A DNA stretch of 64,000 nucleotides. It comes from Streptomyces neyagawaensis (lineage in GTDB: Bacteria; Actinomycetota; Actinomycetes; Streptomycetales; Streptomycetaceae). The notes below the pieces were generated by a model. The model did no database searches. It worked only from the letters and a program-made list of their open reading frames with translations, and was not told where the DNA came from. Made by a program: the position numbers and the translations under genes. The stretch lies in contig NZ_JAMGBG010000123.1 in assembly GCF_023516595.1 (NCBI RefSeq), positions 1-64,000 on the forward strand, in the 5' to 3' direction. Of the stretch, positions 17,410 to 26,291 are shown piece after piece. Position 1 is the stretch's first letter. The number at the start of each line of letters is the position of its first letter.

Positions 17410-17952
17410 ATGCTGAAGGGGACCAAGGTCGGGCTCAGGGCCCGGTACGAGGACGACATCCCGGTCCTGCGGACCGAGCTCTACGACGACGTGGCCAACG
17501 CCGCGCGCGCCGAGGCCGGGCCGTGGCGGCCGATCACACCCGACTCGAAGGACCCGCGGCTGTTCGTGGACGGCAAGAACGACGGAGTCGTCCAGTTCTC
17601 CGTGGTGGAACTGGCGGGCGACACCCTGGTCGGCACCGCGACGCTCTGGGGCATCGACAACCACAACCGGTGCGCCCACATCGGGCTCGGGCTGCTGCCG
17701 TCCTCCCGCGGCAAGGGCTACGGCACCGACGTCGTCGCCGTGCTGTGCCACTACGGGTTCGTCGTGCGCGGCCTGCACCGGCTCCAGATCGAGACGCTGT
17801 CCGACAACACCGCGATGCTCCGCTCCGCCGAGCGCAACGGCTTCGTCCGCGAGGGCGTCCTGCGTTCCTCGGCCTGGGTGATGGGCGAGTTCCTCGACGA
17901 GGTGCTCCTCGGCCTCCTCGTCCAGGACTGGAAGCCGGACGCCAAGAGCTAG
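17410..17952 (+). CDS. GNAT-family N-acetyltransferase (RimJ/RimL type)
   Basis: 180 aa cytoplasmic enzyme that would transfer an acetyl group from acetyl-CoA to an amine, in this subgroup often the N-terminus of a protein or a small molecule. The family core is visible: LRARYEDDIPVLRTELY at the start, the acetyl-CoA loop LLPSSRGKGYGTD (R/Q-x-x-G-x-G/A) near residue 105, and the C-terminal ETLSDNTAMLRSAERNGF and EGVLR motifs. No neighbour reveals the substrate. The 230 bp upstream gap (17179-17409) has no recognisable gene. Confidence 0.88.
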   Translation: MLKGTKVGLRARYEDDIPVLRTELYDDVANAARAEAGPWRPITPDSKDPRLFVDGKNDGVVQFSVVELAGDTLVGTATLWGIDNHNRCAHIGLGLLPSSRGKGYGTDVVAVLCHYGFVVRGLHRLQIETLSDNTAMLRSAERNGFVREGVLRSSAWVMGEFLDEVLLGLLVQDWKPDAKS

Positions 17953-18195
17953 CCGGACCCCGGGGCCCTGGCCACCTGCCTCTGGTCAGCGGCTTCCGGT
18001 CGGCGGTCACCGCGGGGCACGCCCCCGCGCCGGGCCTCGCCCCTTTCCCGGCCTTCTCGCCCCGCACCGACACCGCGTCCTCCGCCCCTCCCGTGCTCTC
18101 GTCGCCCCCGTCCGGCCCGCCCAGGTTGTGTCGGGGGCGCGGTTCTGTCATGCCGGAAGGGTGGAGGCGTGTGTCTTCTACCTCGGAGGTCGGGC

Positions 18196-18633
18196 ATGGG
18201 TGGTGGTTCGGGTGGGGGCGGGTACTCCGGTACGCCGCTCGCCAAGAAGATCGGCGTCAAGGCCGGGCAGCGGGTGCGGTTGCTGCACGCGCCGCCCGGA
18301 TGGGAGATCCCGGGGCTGCCGGAAGGGTGCGACATCGCCGAGGGCGGGCCTCGGGGCGCCGATGTCGTCGTCGCGTTCTACCGGGCGCACGGCGATCTCG
18401 CCGCCGAAGGGCCGGGACTGGTCGCGGACCTCGCCGACCCGGCCATGCTCTGGATCGCCTGGCCCCGCAAGGCGGCCGGCCACACCAGCGACATCACCGA
18501 GAACGCCCTCCGCGACCTCTTCCTCCCCCTCGGCGTCGTCGACGTGAAGGTCGCCGCCCTCGGCGACGACTGGTCGGGGCTCAAGTTCGTACGCCGGAGG
18601 GAGGAGCGGCGGGGCGGCAGCGGGAAGCGGTAG
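18196..18633 (+). CDS. DUF3052 family protein
   Basis: 145 aa. The Gly/Ser-rich start MGGGSGGGGYSGTPLAKKIG is followed by a compact domain with the family features LAKKIGVKAGQRVRLLHAP, a central DVVVAFYRAHGDL and WIAWPRKAAGHTSDITENAL, plus LGVVDVKVAALGDDWSGLKF at the end. This matches the actinobacterial DUF3052 family, whose function is not known to me. ATG 18196 is preceded by GGAGGT at 18185-18190. The 243 bp between this gene and the GNAT gene holds nothing I can assign. Confidence 0.85.
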   Translation: MGGGSGGGGYSGTPLAKKIGVKAGQRVRLLHAPPGWEIPGLPEGCDIAEGGPRGADVVVAFYRAHGDLAAEGPGLVADLADPAMLWIAWPRKAAGHTSDITENALRDLFLPLGVVDVKVAALGDDWSGLKFVRRREERRGGSGKR

Positions 18634-18795
18634 CACCCCCGCATCCACCCTCATTCGCCGTCGGCAACCGCGTACTTGGGGCGTCTCTGAGAAGTCGTCG
18701 GCGTGAACGGCTAGCATCCGGCGGTAATCAGTCGGTCGGTTGCGGGGGCTCGTCGGCTGTCTCGGATGGTCGGTCGACGGGATGGGGTTGGTGTC

Positions 18796-19701
18796 GTGAC
18801 GGACGCGGAGGAGGGGCCTCGGGTCGCCGTCGCCGTGGTGACGATGGGGAACAGGCCCGCCGAGGTGGACGCGCTGCTCGCGTCCGTGGCCAAGCAGGAC
18901 CTGGCGCCCGCACGCATCGTCATCGTGGGCAACGGGTGCCCGCTGCCGGAGTTCGCCGAGCGGCTCGGCCTCCCCGGCGAGGTCACGCCGATCGAGGTGG
19001 ACGAGAACCTCGGCTGCCCCGGCGGCCGCAACGTGGCCATCGAGCGGCTGCGCGCGTTCGGGGATGTCGACATCGTCGTCGAACTCGACGACGACGGACT
19101 GCTCGTCGACGCCGACGTCCTGCGCCGCGTCCGGGACCTGTATGTCGCCGAGCCGCGCCTCGGCATCGTCGGTTTCCGTATCGCCGACGAGACCGGCGAG
19201 ACCCAGCGGCGGCACGTGCCGAGGGTCGGGGCCAAGGACCCCCTGCGGGGCGGCCCGGTCACCGGCTTCCTCGGCGGCGGACACGCCCTCTCCATGGCCA
19301 TGCTCCGCGAGACGGGCGACTGGGCCGCAGAGTTCTTCTTCGCGCACGAGGAGACGGACCTGGCGTGGCGGGCGATCGACGCCGGCTGGACCGTGCTCTA
19401 CGCCCCCGAACTGCTCCTCCAGCACCCGAAGACGTCGCCCGCCCGGCACGCCATCTACTACCGGGTCAACGCCCGCAACCGTGTCTGGCTGTCCCGCCGT
19501 CGGCTCCCGCTGCTCCTCATCCCCGTCCATCTGGGGGTGTGGGTGCTCATCACCCTGCTGCGGACCCGCTCGGCGGGCGGACTGCGCGCGTGGTTCGGCG
19601 GGTTCATGGAGGGCTGGCGCGAGTCGGGCGGCGAACGCCGCCCCATGCACTGGCGCACCGTCTGGCGCCTCACCCGACTGGGCCGCCCACCCATCCTGTA
19701 G
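18796..19701 (+). CDS. Glycosyltransferase family 2
   Basis: 301 aa. It has a GT-A nucleotide-sugar fold: VAVAVVTMGNRPAEVDALL, then DENLGCPGGRNVAIERL, and the DxD-like metal site in VELDDDGLLVDADV. Later features are GFLGGGHALSMAM, the ExDxxxR-type stretch EETDLAWRAIDAGW, and a hydrophobic C-terminal segment LLLIPVHLGVWVLITLLR that may anchor it to the membrane. It would add a sugar to a cell-surface or secondary-metabolite acceptor. Start GTG 18796 is preferred because the conserved region begins there. ATG 18766 would add ten residues. Confidence 0.88.
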   Translation: MTDAEEGPRVAVAVVTMGNRPAEVDALLASVAKQDLAPARIVIVGNGCPLPEFAERLGLPGEVTPIEVDENLGCPGGRNVAIERLRAFGDVDIVVELDDDGLLVDADVLRRVRDLYVAEPRLGIVGFRIADETGETQRRHVPRVGAKDPLRGGPVTGFLGGGHALSMAMLRETGDWAAEFFFAHEETDLAWRAIDAGWTVLYAPELLLQHPKTSPARHAIYYRVNARNRVWLSRRRLPLLLIPVHLGVWVLITLLRTRSAGGLRAWFGGFMEGWRESGGERRPMHWRTVWRLTRLGRPPIL

Positions 19702-20062
19702 CCCCGGCCGACGGCTCCACCCGGGGGCCGGGAATCGCCACCCGGCCAACGGCGCCCATCCGCCAGGCGCTCGCGTACGCACACGAATGCCCCGGTCGTT
19801 CACCTCCACCGACCGGGGCACCGCGCGTTTCCGGACCCGGCAGCGGCGGCGGCGCTCCCCCGAGCTACGCGTCGTCCGCGTGCGCCGTCGGCGCCGGATC
19901 CGATGAAGTGATCACATCAGGTCCCGCCAACGGATCGCTAACATGTGCCCAACGGTCCTACCGGGACCGTACGGAAGCCGTGGGAGAGTCGGCGCGGGCC
20001 GACGCGAGTCGCCGGGGGGCGCGGTCCGGAACGACGGCACGGGAAGGCAGCGGACGGACGCT
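19702..20062. other. 361 bp gap between GT2 and the AfsR-type regulator
   Basis: I see no gene. A GTGATCAC palindrome lies at 19907-19914, followed by TAACAT at about 19936-19941 as a weak -10 candidate for the regulator. No terminator with a clear T-run is visible after the glycosyltransferase gene. Confidence 0.5.
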
Positions 20063-23000
20063 ATGCGGGACGGGCTGCGGTTCGGACTGCTGGGTCCGCC
20101 GGTGCTGTACGACGCCTCCGACACACCCGACGGCGACACCGCCCTCGCCCCCGGTCCCCACGCCGGTCCAGACTCAGGTCCCGCCCCCGGCCCCGACTCC
20201 GGTTCCCGCCCCCACCCCCGCCCCGACAACGATGGCGGCCCCGTCGACGCCCATGACGCCCGCACCGACCACCCGTACGCCCGTGCCGTACGCCCCGTCG
20301 GCAGCGGCAAGGTGCGCGCTCTCCTCGTCGCGCTGCTCCTCGAACCCGGCCGTGTCGTGTCCGTCGACGCGTTGAAGGACGTGCTGTGGGACGGGTCGCC
20401 GCCGCCGTCCGCCCAGGCCTCCCTCCAGAACCATGTGACCCGGCTGCGCAGGCTCCTCGACGACCCCGACCGGCTGCGCGCCGTACCGCCGGGCTACCTC
20501 CTGCGGGTCGACGAGGGCGAGTTGGACGTCCGGGTCTTCGAGGCGCGCGCCGCCGCCGCGCGGGCCGCGCACGCCGCCCACGACTGGGCCCGCACCGTTC
20601 GCGAGGCCACCGCCGCGCTCGACCTCTGGCGCGGCACTCCGCTCGGCGGCCTGCCCGCCGGGGACTTCGGCGCGCACGCCTTCGTCCAACGCCTGGAGGA
20701 GGCCCGGCTGCTCCTCCTCGAACGCCGCTACGACGCCGAACTCCACCTCGCACGCGGCTCCGCCGACGCCGCCGACGGCGCCGCGGGCCATGCGGGCACC
20801 GCGGCCCACGCGGAGGCGCACGCCCTCACCGCCCTCGCCCCCGAACTCGCCGCCCTCGTCGCCGAGCACCCCCTGCGGGAGGCCTTCCACCGCCTCCTCA
20901 TGCTCGTCCTGCACCGCACCGGCCGTCAGGCCGAGGCCCTCGCCGTGCACCGTGACCTCCGCGACCGGCTCCGCGACGAACTCGGTGTGGACCCGGGCCC
21001 CGCCGTACGCGAGGCCCATCTGGAGATCCTCCGGGAGGGCGAGGACACGCCCTCGGCCCCGCCGACCGCCGACCCGCCCGCCCCCGAGCCCCCGCGCCCG
21101 GCGCAACTTCCGCCTCCGCCCGCCCACTTCACGGGCCGTCGCCGAGTCCTGGCCGAGCTGCGCGCCGCGCTCGCCGTGACCACGCCGGCCCGCGGCCACG
21201 GCGTACGGGACACCGCGCGGCGCGCCGCCCGCGAACCGCGCCCACCGGGCGGCCACGGCCCCGGTCACGCCCCCTCCCGTGCCGCGCGTCGCCCGGCGGC
21301 CGCGGAACCCGTCGTGATCAGCGGCATGGCCGGTGTCGGCAAGAGCGCCCTCGCCCTCCACCTCGCCCACGAGCTGGCCGACCGCTTCCCGGACGGCCAG
21401 CTGTACGTCAACCTGCGCGGCGCGACCCCGGGCATGACCCCCCTCACGCCGGCCCAGGCCCTCGCCGCCCTCCTCCGCGACCTCGGCACCGACCCGCGCC
21501 GCATCCCGGAACACCCGGACGCGGCAGCCGCGTTGCTCCGCTCGACGCTCGCACCGACCCGCACGCTGATGGTGCTGGACGACGCCGCGCACGCCGCGCA
21601 GGTACGCCCGCTGCTGCCGGCCGGCGCCGGGTGCGCGGTGATCGTGACGAGCCGTTCCCCGCTCACCGCGCTGGACGGCGCCCATCGCTTCCCGCTCGCC
21701 CCGCTGTCGGACGACGAGAGTGCCGCGCTGCTGCGCGCCGCGTCCGGACGCGCGGCCGGGCTCGACGCCGCGCACCCCCTCGTCGCGCTGACCGGGCGGC
21801 TCCCGCTCGCCCTCCGCGTCGTCGCGGCCCGCCTCGCCGCCCGCCGCGCGCTCACCCCGGACGCGCTCGCGGGCCAACTGGCGGCCACCGAAAGCCGGTT
21901 GCACCACCTCGAGTACGACGACCTGAGCGTCCGCCGCTCCCTCGCCGTCGCCCACGAGGCCCTGCGCGCCTCCGCCCGCGAGGCCGACGGCGACGCCGCC
22001 CACGTCCTCCACCTCGTCGGCGCCCTCGACCTGCCCGCCTACGGCGCCCCCCTCCTCGCCCGCCTGGCCGGCATCGATGAACGCCGCGCCGAGGCCGCCC
22101 TCGACCGCCTCGTCGACGTCGCCCTGCTGGAGGAGACGACATACGGCTGCTACGTCCCCCACGACCTCGTCCGCCACTTCGCCCGTGAACTCGCCGACAC
22201 GGCCCGGACAGAGGCGCCCCGGACAGACGCGACCCGGACAGACGCGGCCTGGACCGGCACAGCTCGGACAGGCGCGGCCCGCCCCGATACGGCTCGCCCC
22301 GGTACGGCCCGTACCGATACAACCCGGCCCGGTGCGGCCGACACGACGACAGCGCCGGCCGACCCGAGGACCGGCCCCGCCGCCGGGGGCGAGATCACCG
22401 AAGCCCTCCGGTGGTATGCCGCCCGTGCCCGGGAGAGCCTGCTGGTGCTGCTCCCGCCCGGCCACGAACGCGACGAACGGCTCCGTACGACCCCGACGGA
22501 ACCGGCAGCGACCGCCACGGAACCCTTCGCCTCCGCCGAGGAGGCCTTCGCCTGGGGCGACCGCGAACTCCCCAACATCGTCGCCCTCGTGGAGCGCTGC
22601 TCCCGCGAGCCGGGCGGCGACGACGGGACGGCGGCGTACGCGCCCGCCCTCGTCCGCCACCTCTTCCCGTACCTTCACCGGGGCGGCCGGCTCGCCGAGC
22701 TCGATGTGCTCGGGGGGTACGCCCTGGACGTGGCGCGGTCGCTGGGGGACGACGAGGCGGAGGCGTTCGCGCTGACCGACCGGGCCGGGCTGCACTTCAT
22801 GTCCGGCCGCGCCTCGGACGCACTCGACCTCAACGACCAGGGCCTGACGCTGTGGCGGAAGCTCGGCGTCGTCTCGTGCGTACGGCGGTGCCTCAACAAC
22901 CGGGGGCTCGTGCTGGAGAGCCTCGGCCGGTACGAGGAGAGCGAGGAGGCGCTCCGGGAGAGCCTGGAACTGTCCCGGCAGCTCGGCGACCCGTACGGCG

Positions 23001-23509
23001 AGGCCGTCACCTTCAGCCATCTCGGCAACCTGGTCAAACACACCGACGCACGGGCCGCCATCGCCCACCACGAGCGGAGTCTCGCCCTCGGCGAGATCGC
23101 CGACAGCGTCGTCGTACGGCACACCGCGCACTGCAACATCGGCTACGCCCACCTCAGGCTCGGCGAACCGGCCGCCGCCGTCCGCAGCTTCGAGCAGAGC
23201 CTGCGGGTCCTCGGCGACGACGAGGACTGGCAGGGCGAGTCCAAGACGCGGCTCGGTCTGGTCCGGGCCCTGCGCGAACTGGGGCAGGGCGACCGGGCCG
23301 ACCGCGAGTGCGCCCTCCTCCTCGACTTCGCCGTGTGCCGCGCCGACCAGTACGCCGTCGGCCTCGCCCGCCACCAGCGGGGCCTGCTCCTGCGGGCCGG
23401 CGGGCGTACCGAGGAGGCGCGCGACGAATGGCGGCGCGCCCTGGCCGTGCTCGACGGCACGGAGTCGACGGTGACGGGCGAACTGCGCCGCCTGCTGGGG
23501 GAGGAGTGA
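20063..23509 (+). CDS. AfsR/SARP-type transcriptional regulator with NB-ARC and TPR domains
   Basis: 1148 aa. The N-terminal OmpR-type winged helix (KVRALLVALLLEPGRVVSVD, then ASLQNHVTRLRRLL) is followed by a bacterial transcriptional activation domain (residues about 170-330, with HRDLRDRLRDELGVDPGPAV). The NB-ARC ATPase has P-loop GMAGVGKS near residue 421 and LMVLDDAAHAAQV (Walker B). TPR-like repeats occupy the C-terminal 270 residues. These proteins activate secondary metabolism or development genes and sense nucleotides. Positions 22202-22342 encode a run of five-residue repeats such as RTDAT and RTGAA. ATG 20063 opens the conserved GLRFGLLGPP; upstream in-frame starts exist. No biosynthetic cluster lies in this window. 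Confidence 0.92.
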   Translation: MRDGLRFGLLGPPVLYDASDTPDGDTALAPGPHAGPDSGPAPGPDSGSRPHPRPDNDGGPVDAHDARTDHPYARAVRPVGSGKVRALLVALLLEPGRVVSVDALKDVLWDGSPPPSAQASLQNHVTRLRRLLDDPDRLRAVPPGYLLRVDEGELDVRVFEARAAAARAAHAAHDWARTVREATAALDLWRGTPLGGLPAGDFGAHAFVQRLEEARLLLLERRYDAELHLARGSADAADGAAGHAGTAAHAEAHALTALAPELAALVAEHPLREAFHRLLMLVLHRTGRQAEALAVHRDLRDRLRDELGVDPGPAVREAHLEILREGEDTPSAPPTADPPAPEPPRPAQLPPPPAHFTGRRRVLAELRAALAVTTPARGHGVRDTARRAAREPRPPGGHGPGHAPSRAARRPAAAEPVVISGMAGVGKSALALHLAHELADRFPDGQLYVNLRGATPGMTPLTPAQALAALLRDLGTDPRRIPEHPDAAAALLRSTLAPTRTLMVLDDAAHAAQVRPLLPAGAGCAVIVTSRSPLTALDGAHRFPLAPLSDDESAALLRAASGRAAGLDAAHPLVALTGRLPLALRVVAARLAARRALTPDALAGQLAATESRLHHLEYDDLSVRRSLAVAHEALRASAREADGDAAHVLHLVGALDLPAYGAPLLARLAGIDERRAEAALDRLVDVALLEETTYGCYVPHDLVRHFARELADTARTEAPRTDATRTDAAWTGTARTGAARPDTARPGTARTDTTRPGAADTTTAPADPRTGPAAGGEITEALRWYAARARESLLVLLPPGHERDERLRTTPTEPAATATEPFASAEEAFAWGDRELPNIVALVERCSREPGGDDGTAAYAPALVRHLFPYLHRGGRLAELDVLGGYALDVARSLGDDEAEAFALTDRAGLHFMSGRASDALDLNDQGLTLWRKLGVVSCVRRCLNNRGLVLESLGRYEESEEALRESLELSRQLGDPYGEAVTFSHLGNLVKHTDARAAIAHHERSLALGEIADSVVVRHTAHCNIGYAHLRLGEPAAAVRSFEQSLRVLGDDEDWQGESKTRLGLVRALRELGQGDRADRECALLLDFAVCRADQYAVGLARHQRGLLLRAGGRTEEARDEWRRALAVLDGTESTVTGELRRLLGEE
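22202..22342 (+). repeat. 15 bp tandem repeats inside the AfsR-type gene
   Basis: About nine imperfect copies of a 15 bp unit related to CGGACAGACGCGACC encode five-residue peptides of the form R-T/P-D/G-A/T-A/T. They lie in the linker between the NB-ARC/winged-helix part and the TPR part. Confidence 0.75.
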
Positions 23510-23621
23510 GCGGGACGACGGGAGCGAGAGGGGCGACGGGAGGGAGAGGGGCGAGAGCAGTGAGAGCAGTCAGAGCAATGAGGGGAAGCGCCTTGCGTCG
23601 GTATCTCTTCCCGCCCTGCGG

Positions 23622-25328
23622 CTACTTCGCGTCGGCATAGCACTCCACCACCGCCGTGGTGAACGGGAACCGCACCGGTGTCTCCCCGAACGTCAGCCGC
23701 CCCGACAGCTCCGACGCCTCCCGGATGGCGGCCACCACCGCGTCCGCCTCCTCGGCCGGGCAGTGCACGATCACCTCGTCGTGCTGGAAGAAGACCAGCT
23801 CGGCGGCCATCCCGGCGAGGGCGCGGCGCAGCGCGGCGAGGAGGAGCAGGGTCCAGTCGGCGGCGCTGCCCTGGACGACGAAGTTACGGGCGAATCGGCC
23901 GCGGGCGCGGGAGTTGGTGGAGGCGTACCCGGGCACCCACTCGGTCGTCTGCTCTTGGTCGCCGCCGTCCGGCGCGGCCTCGGCCTGGGGGATGCCCGCC
24001 TCCTCGCCCGCCGCGTCGGAGGCCCCGGCCGCGGGCGGGCACGTACGCCCCAGCCAGGTCCGCACCAGCCGGCCCTCCTCGCCCGCGCGGGCCGCGTCGT
24101 CGACGTACTGCACCGCCCTGGGGAAGCGGCGGCGCAGCGCGGCGAGGTTCTTGAGACCGTCCCCGGACGTCTGCCCGTACACGGCGCCGAGGACGGCGAG
24201 CTTGGCCTGGTCGCGGTCGCCGGAGAAGGCCCGGTCGGAGACGGCCTGGTAGAGGTCGGTGCCGCGTCCGGCGACCTCCATGAGCCCCGGATCGCGGGAG
24301 ATCGCGGCGAGGACCCGGGGCTCCATCTGGTCGGCGTCGGCGACGACGAGGCGCCAGCCGGGGTCGGCGACACAGGCGCGGCGGATCACCTTCGGGATCT
24401 GCAGCGCGCCCCCGCCGTTGGTGACCCACCGGCCGGTGACGGTGCCGTGGGCGAGGAACTCGGGCCGGAAGCGGCCGTCCCGGACCCAGTCCTGGAGCCA
24501 GGACCAGCCGTGCGCGACCCAGATGCGGTACAGCCGCTTGTACTCCAGGAGCGGCTTCACGGCGGGGTGGTCGACGGACTCGATCTCCCAGCGCCGGGTG
24601 GAGCGGATCCGGATGCCCGCCTGCCCGAACGCCTTGACGACGTCGGCCGGAAGATCGGGCCGCACGCGGCGGCCGAACGCCTGCGACACCTCGTCGGCGA
24701 GCTCGGCGAGCCGGCGCGGCTCCCCGCCGCCCGCGTACCGCTCGCCGAGCATCTCGTGCAGGACCTGGCGGTGGACGTCCGCCCGCCAGGGCATTCCGGC
24801 GCGGTTCAGCTCGGCGGCGACGAGCATTCCGGCCGACTCGGCGGCGGTCAGCAGCCGCATCCGGTCCGGGTGGGCGGTGGTGTCGTGCCGTCGCTGCTGG
24901 TCCGCGTAGACCTCGATGAGATCGGTGAGGGGGACGTGGACGGGGCGCGGCTCGAAGAGGGACGGCTGGGCGCCGGGTTCCGCGGAGCGGAGCGGCGGGT
25001 CCGGGGGGACCGGGGTGCGGCGCAGGCGGGCGAGGGCGGCGGCCGCGGAGCGGGGTTCGCCGAGGCGGCCCTCGTGCCCGAGGAGCAGGGTCTCGGCGTC
25101 CTCGATGTCGTAGCACCGCTCGACGCGGACGCCGTCGGCGAGCAGCCGGGGGTAGATCTCGGCGGTGGCCCGCCACACCCACCGCCCGACGTCCGGCTCC
25201 CGCCGCCGCACGGCCTCCACGAGGTCCGGCTCCCGTGTCACGGGTCCGGCGGGCAGCCCGTCCGGGCCGAGGGGGGCGAGCTCTGCGCCACCGTCCTCGG
25301 TCGGAGCGAGAGCCCACCGGTCGGTCAT
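23622..25328 (-). CDS. Family A DNA polymerase (3'-5' exonuclease/polymerase type)
   Basis: 568 aa, a polA-type protein without the 5' nuclease domain. The polymerase domain is recognisable: motif A VVADADQMEPRVLAAIS (usual form DYSQIELR), the O-helix region RDQAKLAVLGAVYG with the conserved Lys and Tyr, and motif C FFQHDEVIVHC (HDE) near the C-terminus. The N-terminal 200 residues are exonuclease-like, but I cannot identify the full acidic set, so proofreading may be absent. An inserted Ala/Glu-rich stretch (around CPPAAGASDAAGEEAG, roughly residue 445) is unusual. It probably acts in repair or gap filling. The ATG at 25328 begins MTDRWALAPTEDGG. Its stop faces the AfsR-type gene. Confidence 0.88.
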   Translation of the reverse strand: MTDRWALAPTEDGGAELAPLGPDGLPAGPVTREPDLVEAVRRREPDVGRWVWRATAEIYPRLLADGVRVERCYDIEDAETLLLGHEGRLGEPRSAAAALARLRRTPVPPDPPLRSAEPGAQPSLFEPRPVHVPLTDLIEVYADQQRRHDTTAHPDRMRLLTAAESAGMLVAAELNRAGMPWRADVHRQVLHEMLGERYAGGGEPRRLAELADEVSQAFGRRVRPDLPADVVKAFGQAGIRIRSTRRWEIESVDHPAVKPLLEYKRLYRIWVAHGWSWLQDWVRDGRFRPEFLAHGTVTGRWVTNGGGALQIPKVIRRACVADPGWRLVVADADQMEPRVLAAISRDPGLMEVAGRGTDLYQAVSDRAFSGDRDQAKLAVLGAVYGQTSGDGLKNLAALRRRFPRAVQYVDDAARAGEEGRLVRTWLGRTCPPAAGASDAAGEEAGIPQAEAAPDGGDQEQTTEWVPGYASTNSRARGRFARNFVVQGSAADWTLLLLAALRRALAGMAAELVFFQHDEVIVHCPAEEADAVVAAIREASELSGRLTFGETPVRFPFTTAVVECYADAK

Positions 25329-25406
25329 GGGGTGAGTGTCGCAGGGGGGTCTGACAACGAGCGCCCAATAGCTCGGGGGCCACTGTTGTCGGGCGCGTGC
25401 GGGGCT

Positions 25407-25440
25407 GTCGTGGTTTCTCGCGCAGTTCCCCGCGCCCCTG
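25407..25440 (-). repeat. Dispersed repeat, copy A (short form)
   Basis: On the minus strand this reads CAGGGGCGCGGGGAACTGCG followed by CGAGAAACCACGAC. Related copies lie at 33949-33982, 45640-45674 and 49838-49915. It lies in the gap between the Clp-N/HTH gene and the polymerase gene. Confidence 0.8.
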
Positions 25441-25497
25441 ATAAGCGACCGGGGCCGCGCCCCGTGCTTCTCAGCCGGTCGCACCCGGAGACGGCCT

Positions 25498-26223
25498 CTA
25501 ACCCTGCCCCTCCGTCACCGCCCGCAGCGCCCGTGCCACGTCCTCCTCCGTCGCCGTCTTCGTGATGCCCAGACCGCTCAGGACGCCCTCTCCGTTCTCG
25601 AACTCCAGGAGCGCGAGGAGGAGGTGCTCGGTGCCGACGTAGTTGTGACCCAGCCGGAGCGCCTCGCGGAACGTGAGTTCGAGGACCTTCTTCGCGTCGG
25701 AGCCGTACGGGATCAGCTCGGGCACCTCGTCCACGGCCGGCGGCAGCGCGGCCGTCGCCGCCTCCCGCACCGCCTCCGGCGACACCCCCTGCGCGACGAT
25801 CGCCTTGGCCGCGAGCCCCTCCGGCTCGGCGAGGAGGCCGAGGACGAGGTGGGCGGGCAGGCCCTCGGGGTTCCCGGCGGCCTTGGCCTCGCCGTGCGCG
25901 ACCATGACCGCGTTGCGGGCCCGCGGGGTGTAGCGGGCGAAGCCCTGCTCGGGGTCGAGGTCGGCCTCGGCCTTCGGCACGAACCGCTTCTGCGCCGCCT
26001 GCCGGGTCACCCCCATGCTCTTGCCGATCTCCGTCCAGGACGCGCCGGAGCGCCGCGCCTGGTCGACGAAGTGGCCGATCAGATGGTCGGCCACGTCTCC
26101 GAGGTGGTCCGCGGCGATCACCGCGTCCTGGAGCTGGTCGAGTGGTTCCGGGTGGATCTTCTTGATGGCCTCGATGAGGTCGTCGAGACGTACGGAGGCC
26201 GTGACTCGCGGGTTCGTCGTCAT
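25498..26223 (-). CDS. HTH and Clp-N domain protein
   Basis: 241 aa cytoplasmic protein. Residues about 55-85 form a helix-turn-helix (SGASWTEIGKSMGVTRQAAQ then KRFV). Residues about 95-235 resemble the double repeat of the Clp N-terminal domain: FARYTPRARNAVMVAHGEAK, LPAHLVLGLLAEPEGL, then a second copy LTFREALRLGHNYVGTEHLL ALLEFENGEG. There is no AAA+ ATPase module, so it is not itself ClpC. It could bind DNA and sense or deliver a Clp substrate. Two palindromes directly upstream suggest autoregulation, and no Shine-Dalgarno is visible before the ATG at 26223, so the mRNA may be leaderless. Close relatives are common in Streptomyces, but I do not know a name for it. Confidence 0.88.
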   Translation of the reverse strand: MTTNPRVTASVRLDDLIEAIKKIHPEPLDQLQDAVIAADHLGDVADHLIGHFVDQARRSGASWTEIGKSMGVTRQAAQKRFVPKAEADLDPEQGFARYTPRARNAVMVAHGEAKAAGNPEGLPAHLVLGLLAEPEGLAAKAIVAQGVSPEAVREAATAALPPAVDEVPELIPYGSDAKKVLELTFREALRLGHNYVGTEHLLLALLEFENGEGVLSGLGITKTATEEDVARALRAVTEGQG

Positions 26224-26224
26224 G

Positions 26225-26272
26225 TGTCAACCGTAGGTTGACAAGGGAGGGGTGTCAACCCGAAGTTGACAC
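26225..26272 (-). promoter_or_regulatory. Double-palindrome operator over a probable leaderless promoter
   Basis: Two related palindromes, TGTCAAC-N5-GTTGACA (26225-26243) and GTGTCAAC-N5-GTTGACAC (26252-26272), have centres about 28 bp apart. Read on the minus strand they include TTGACA (26258-26253), a 17 nt spacer and TACGGT (26235-26230), and the ATG begins six bases later at 26223, so transcription would start at the A of the ATG. The palindromes cover both the -35 and -10 elements, which suggests that a repressor blocks RNA polymerase, probably the adjacent HTH protein. Confidence 0.8.
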
Positions 26273-26291
26273 CCGGCGCCGGTGGGCCTCC

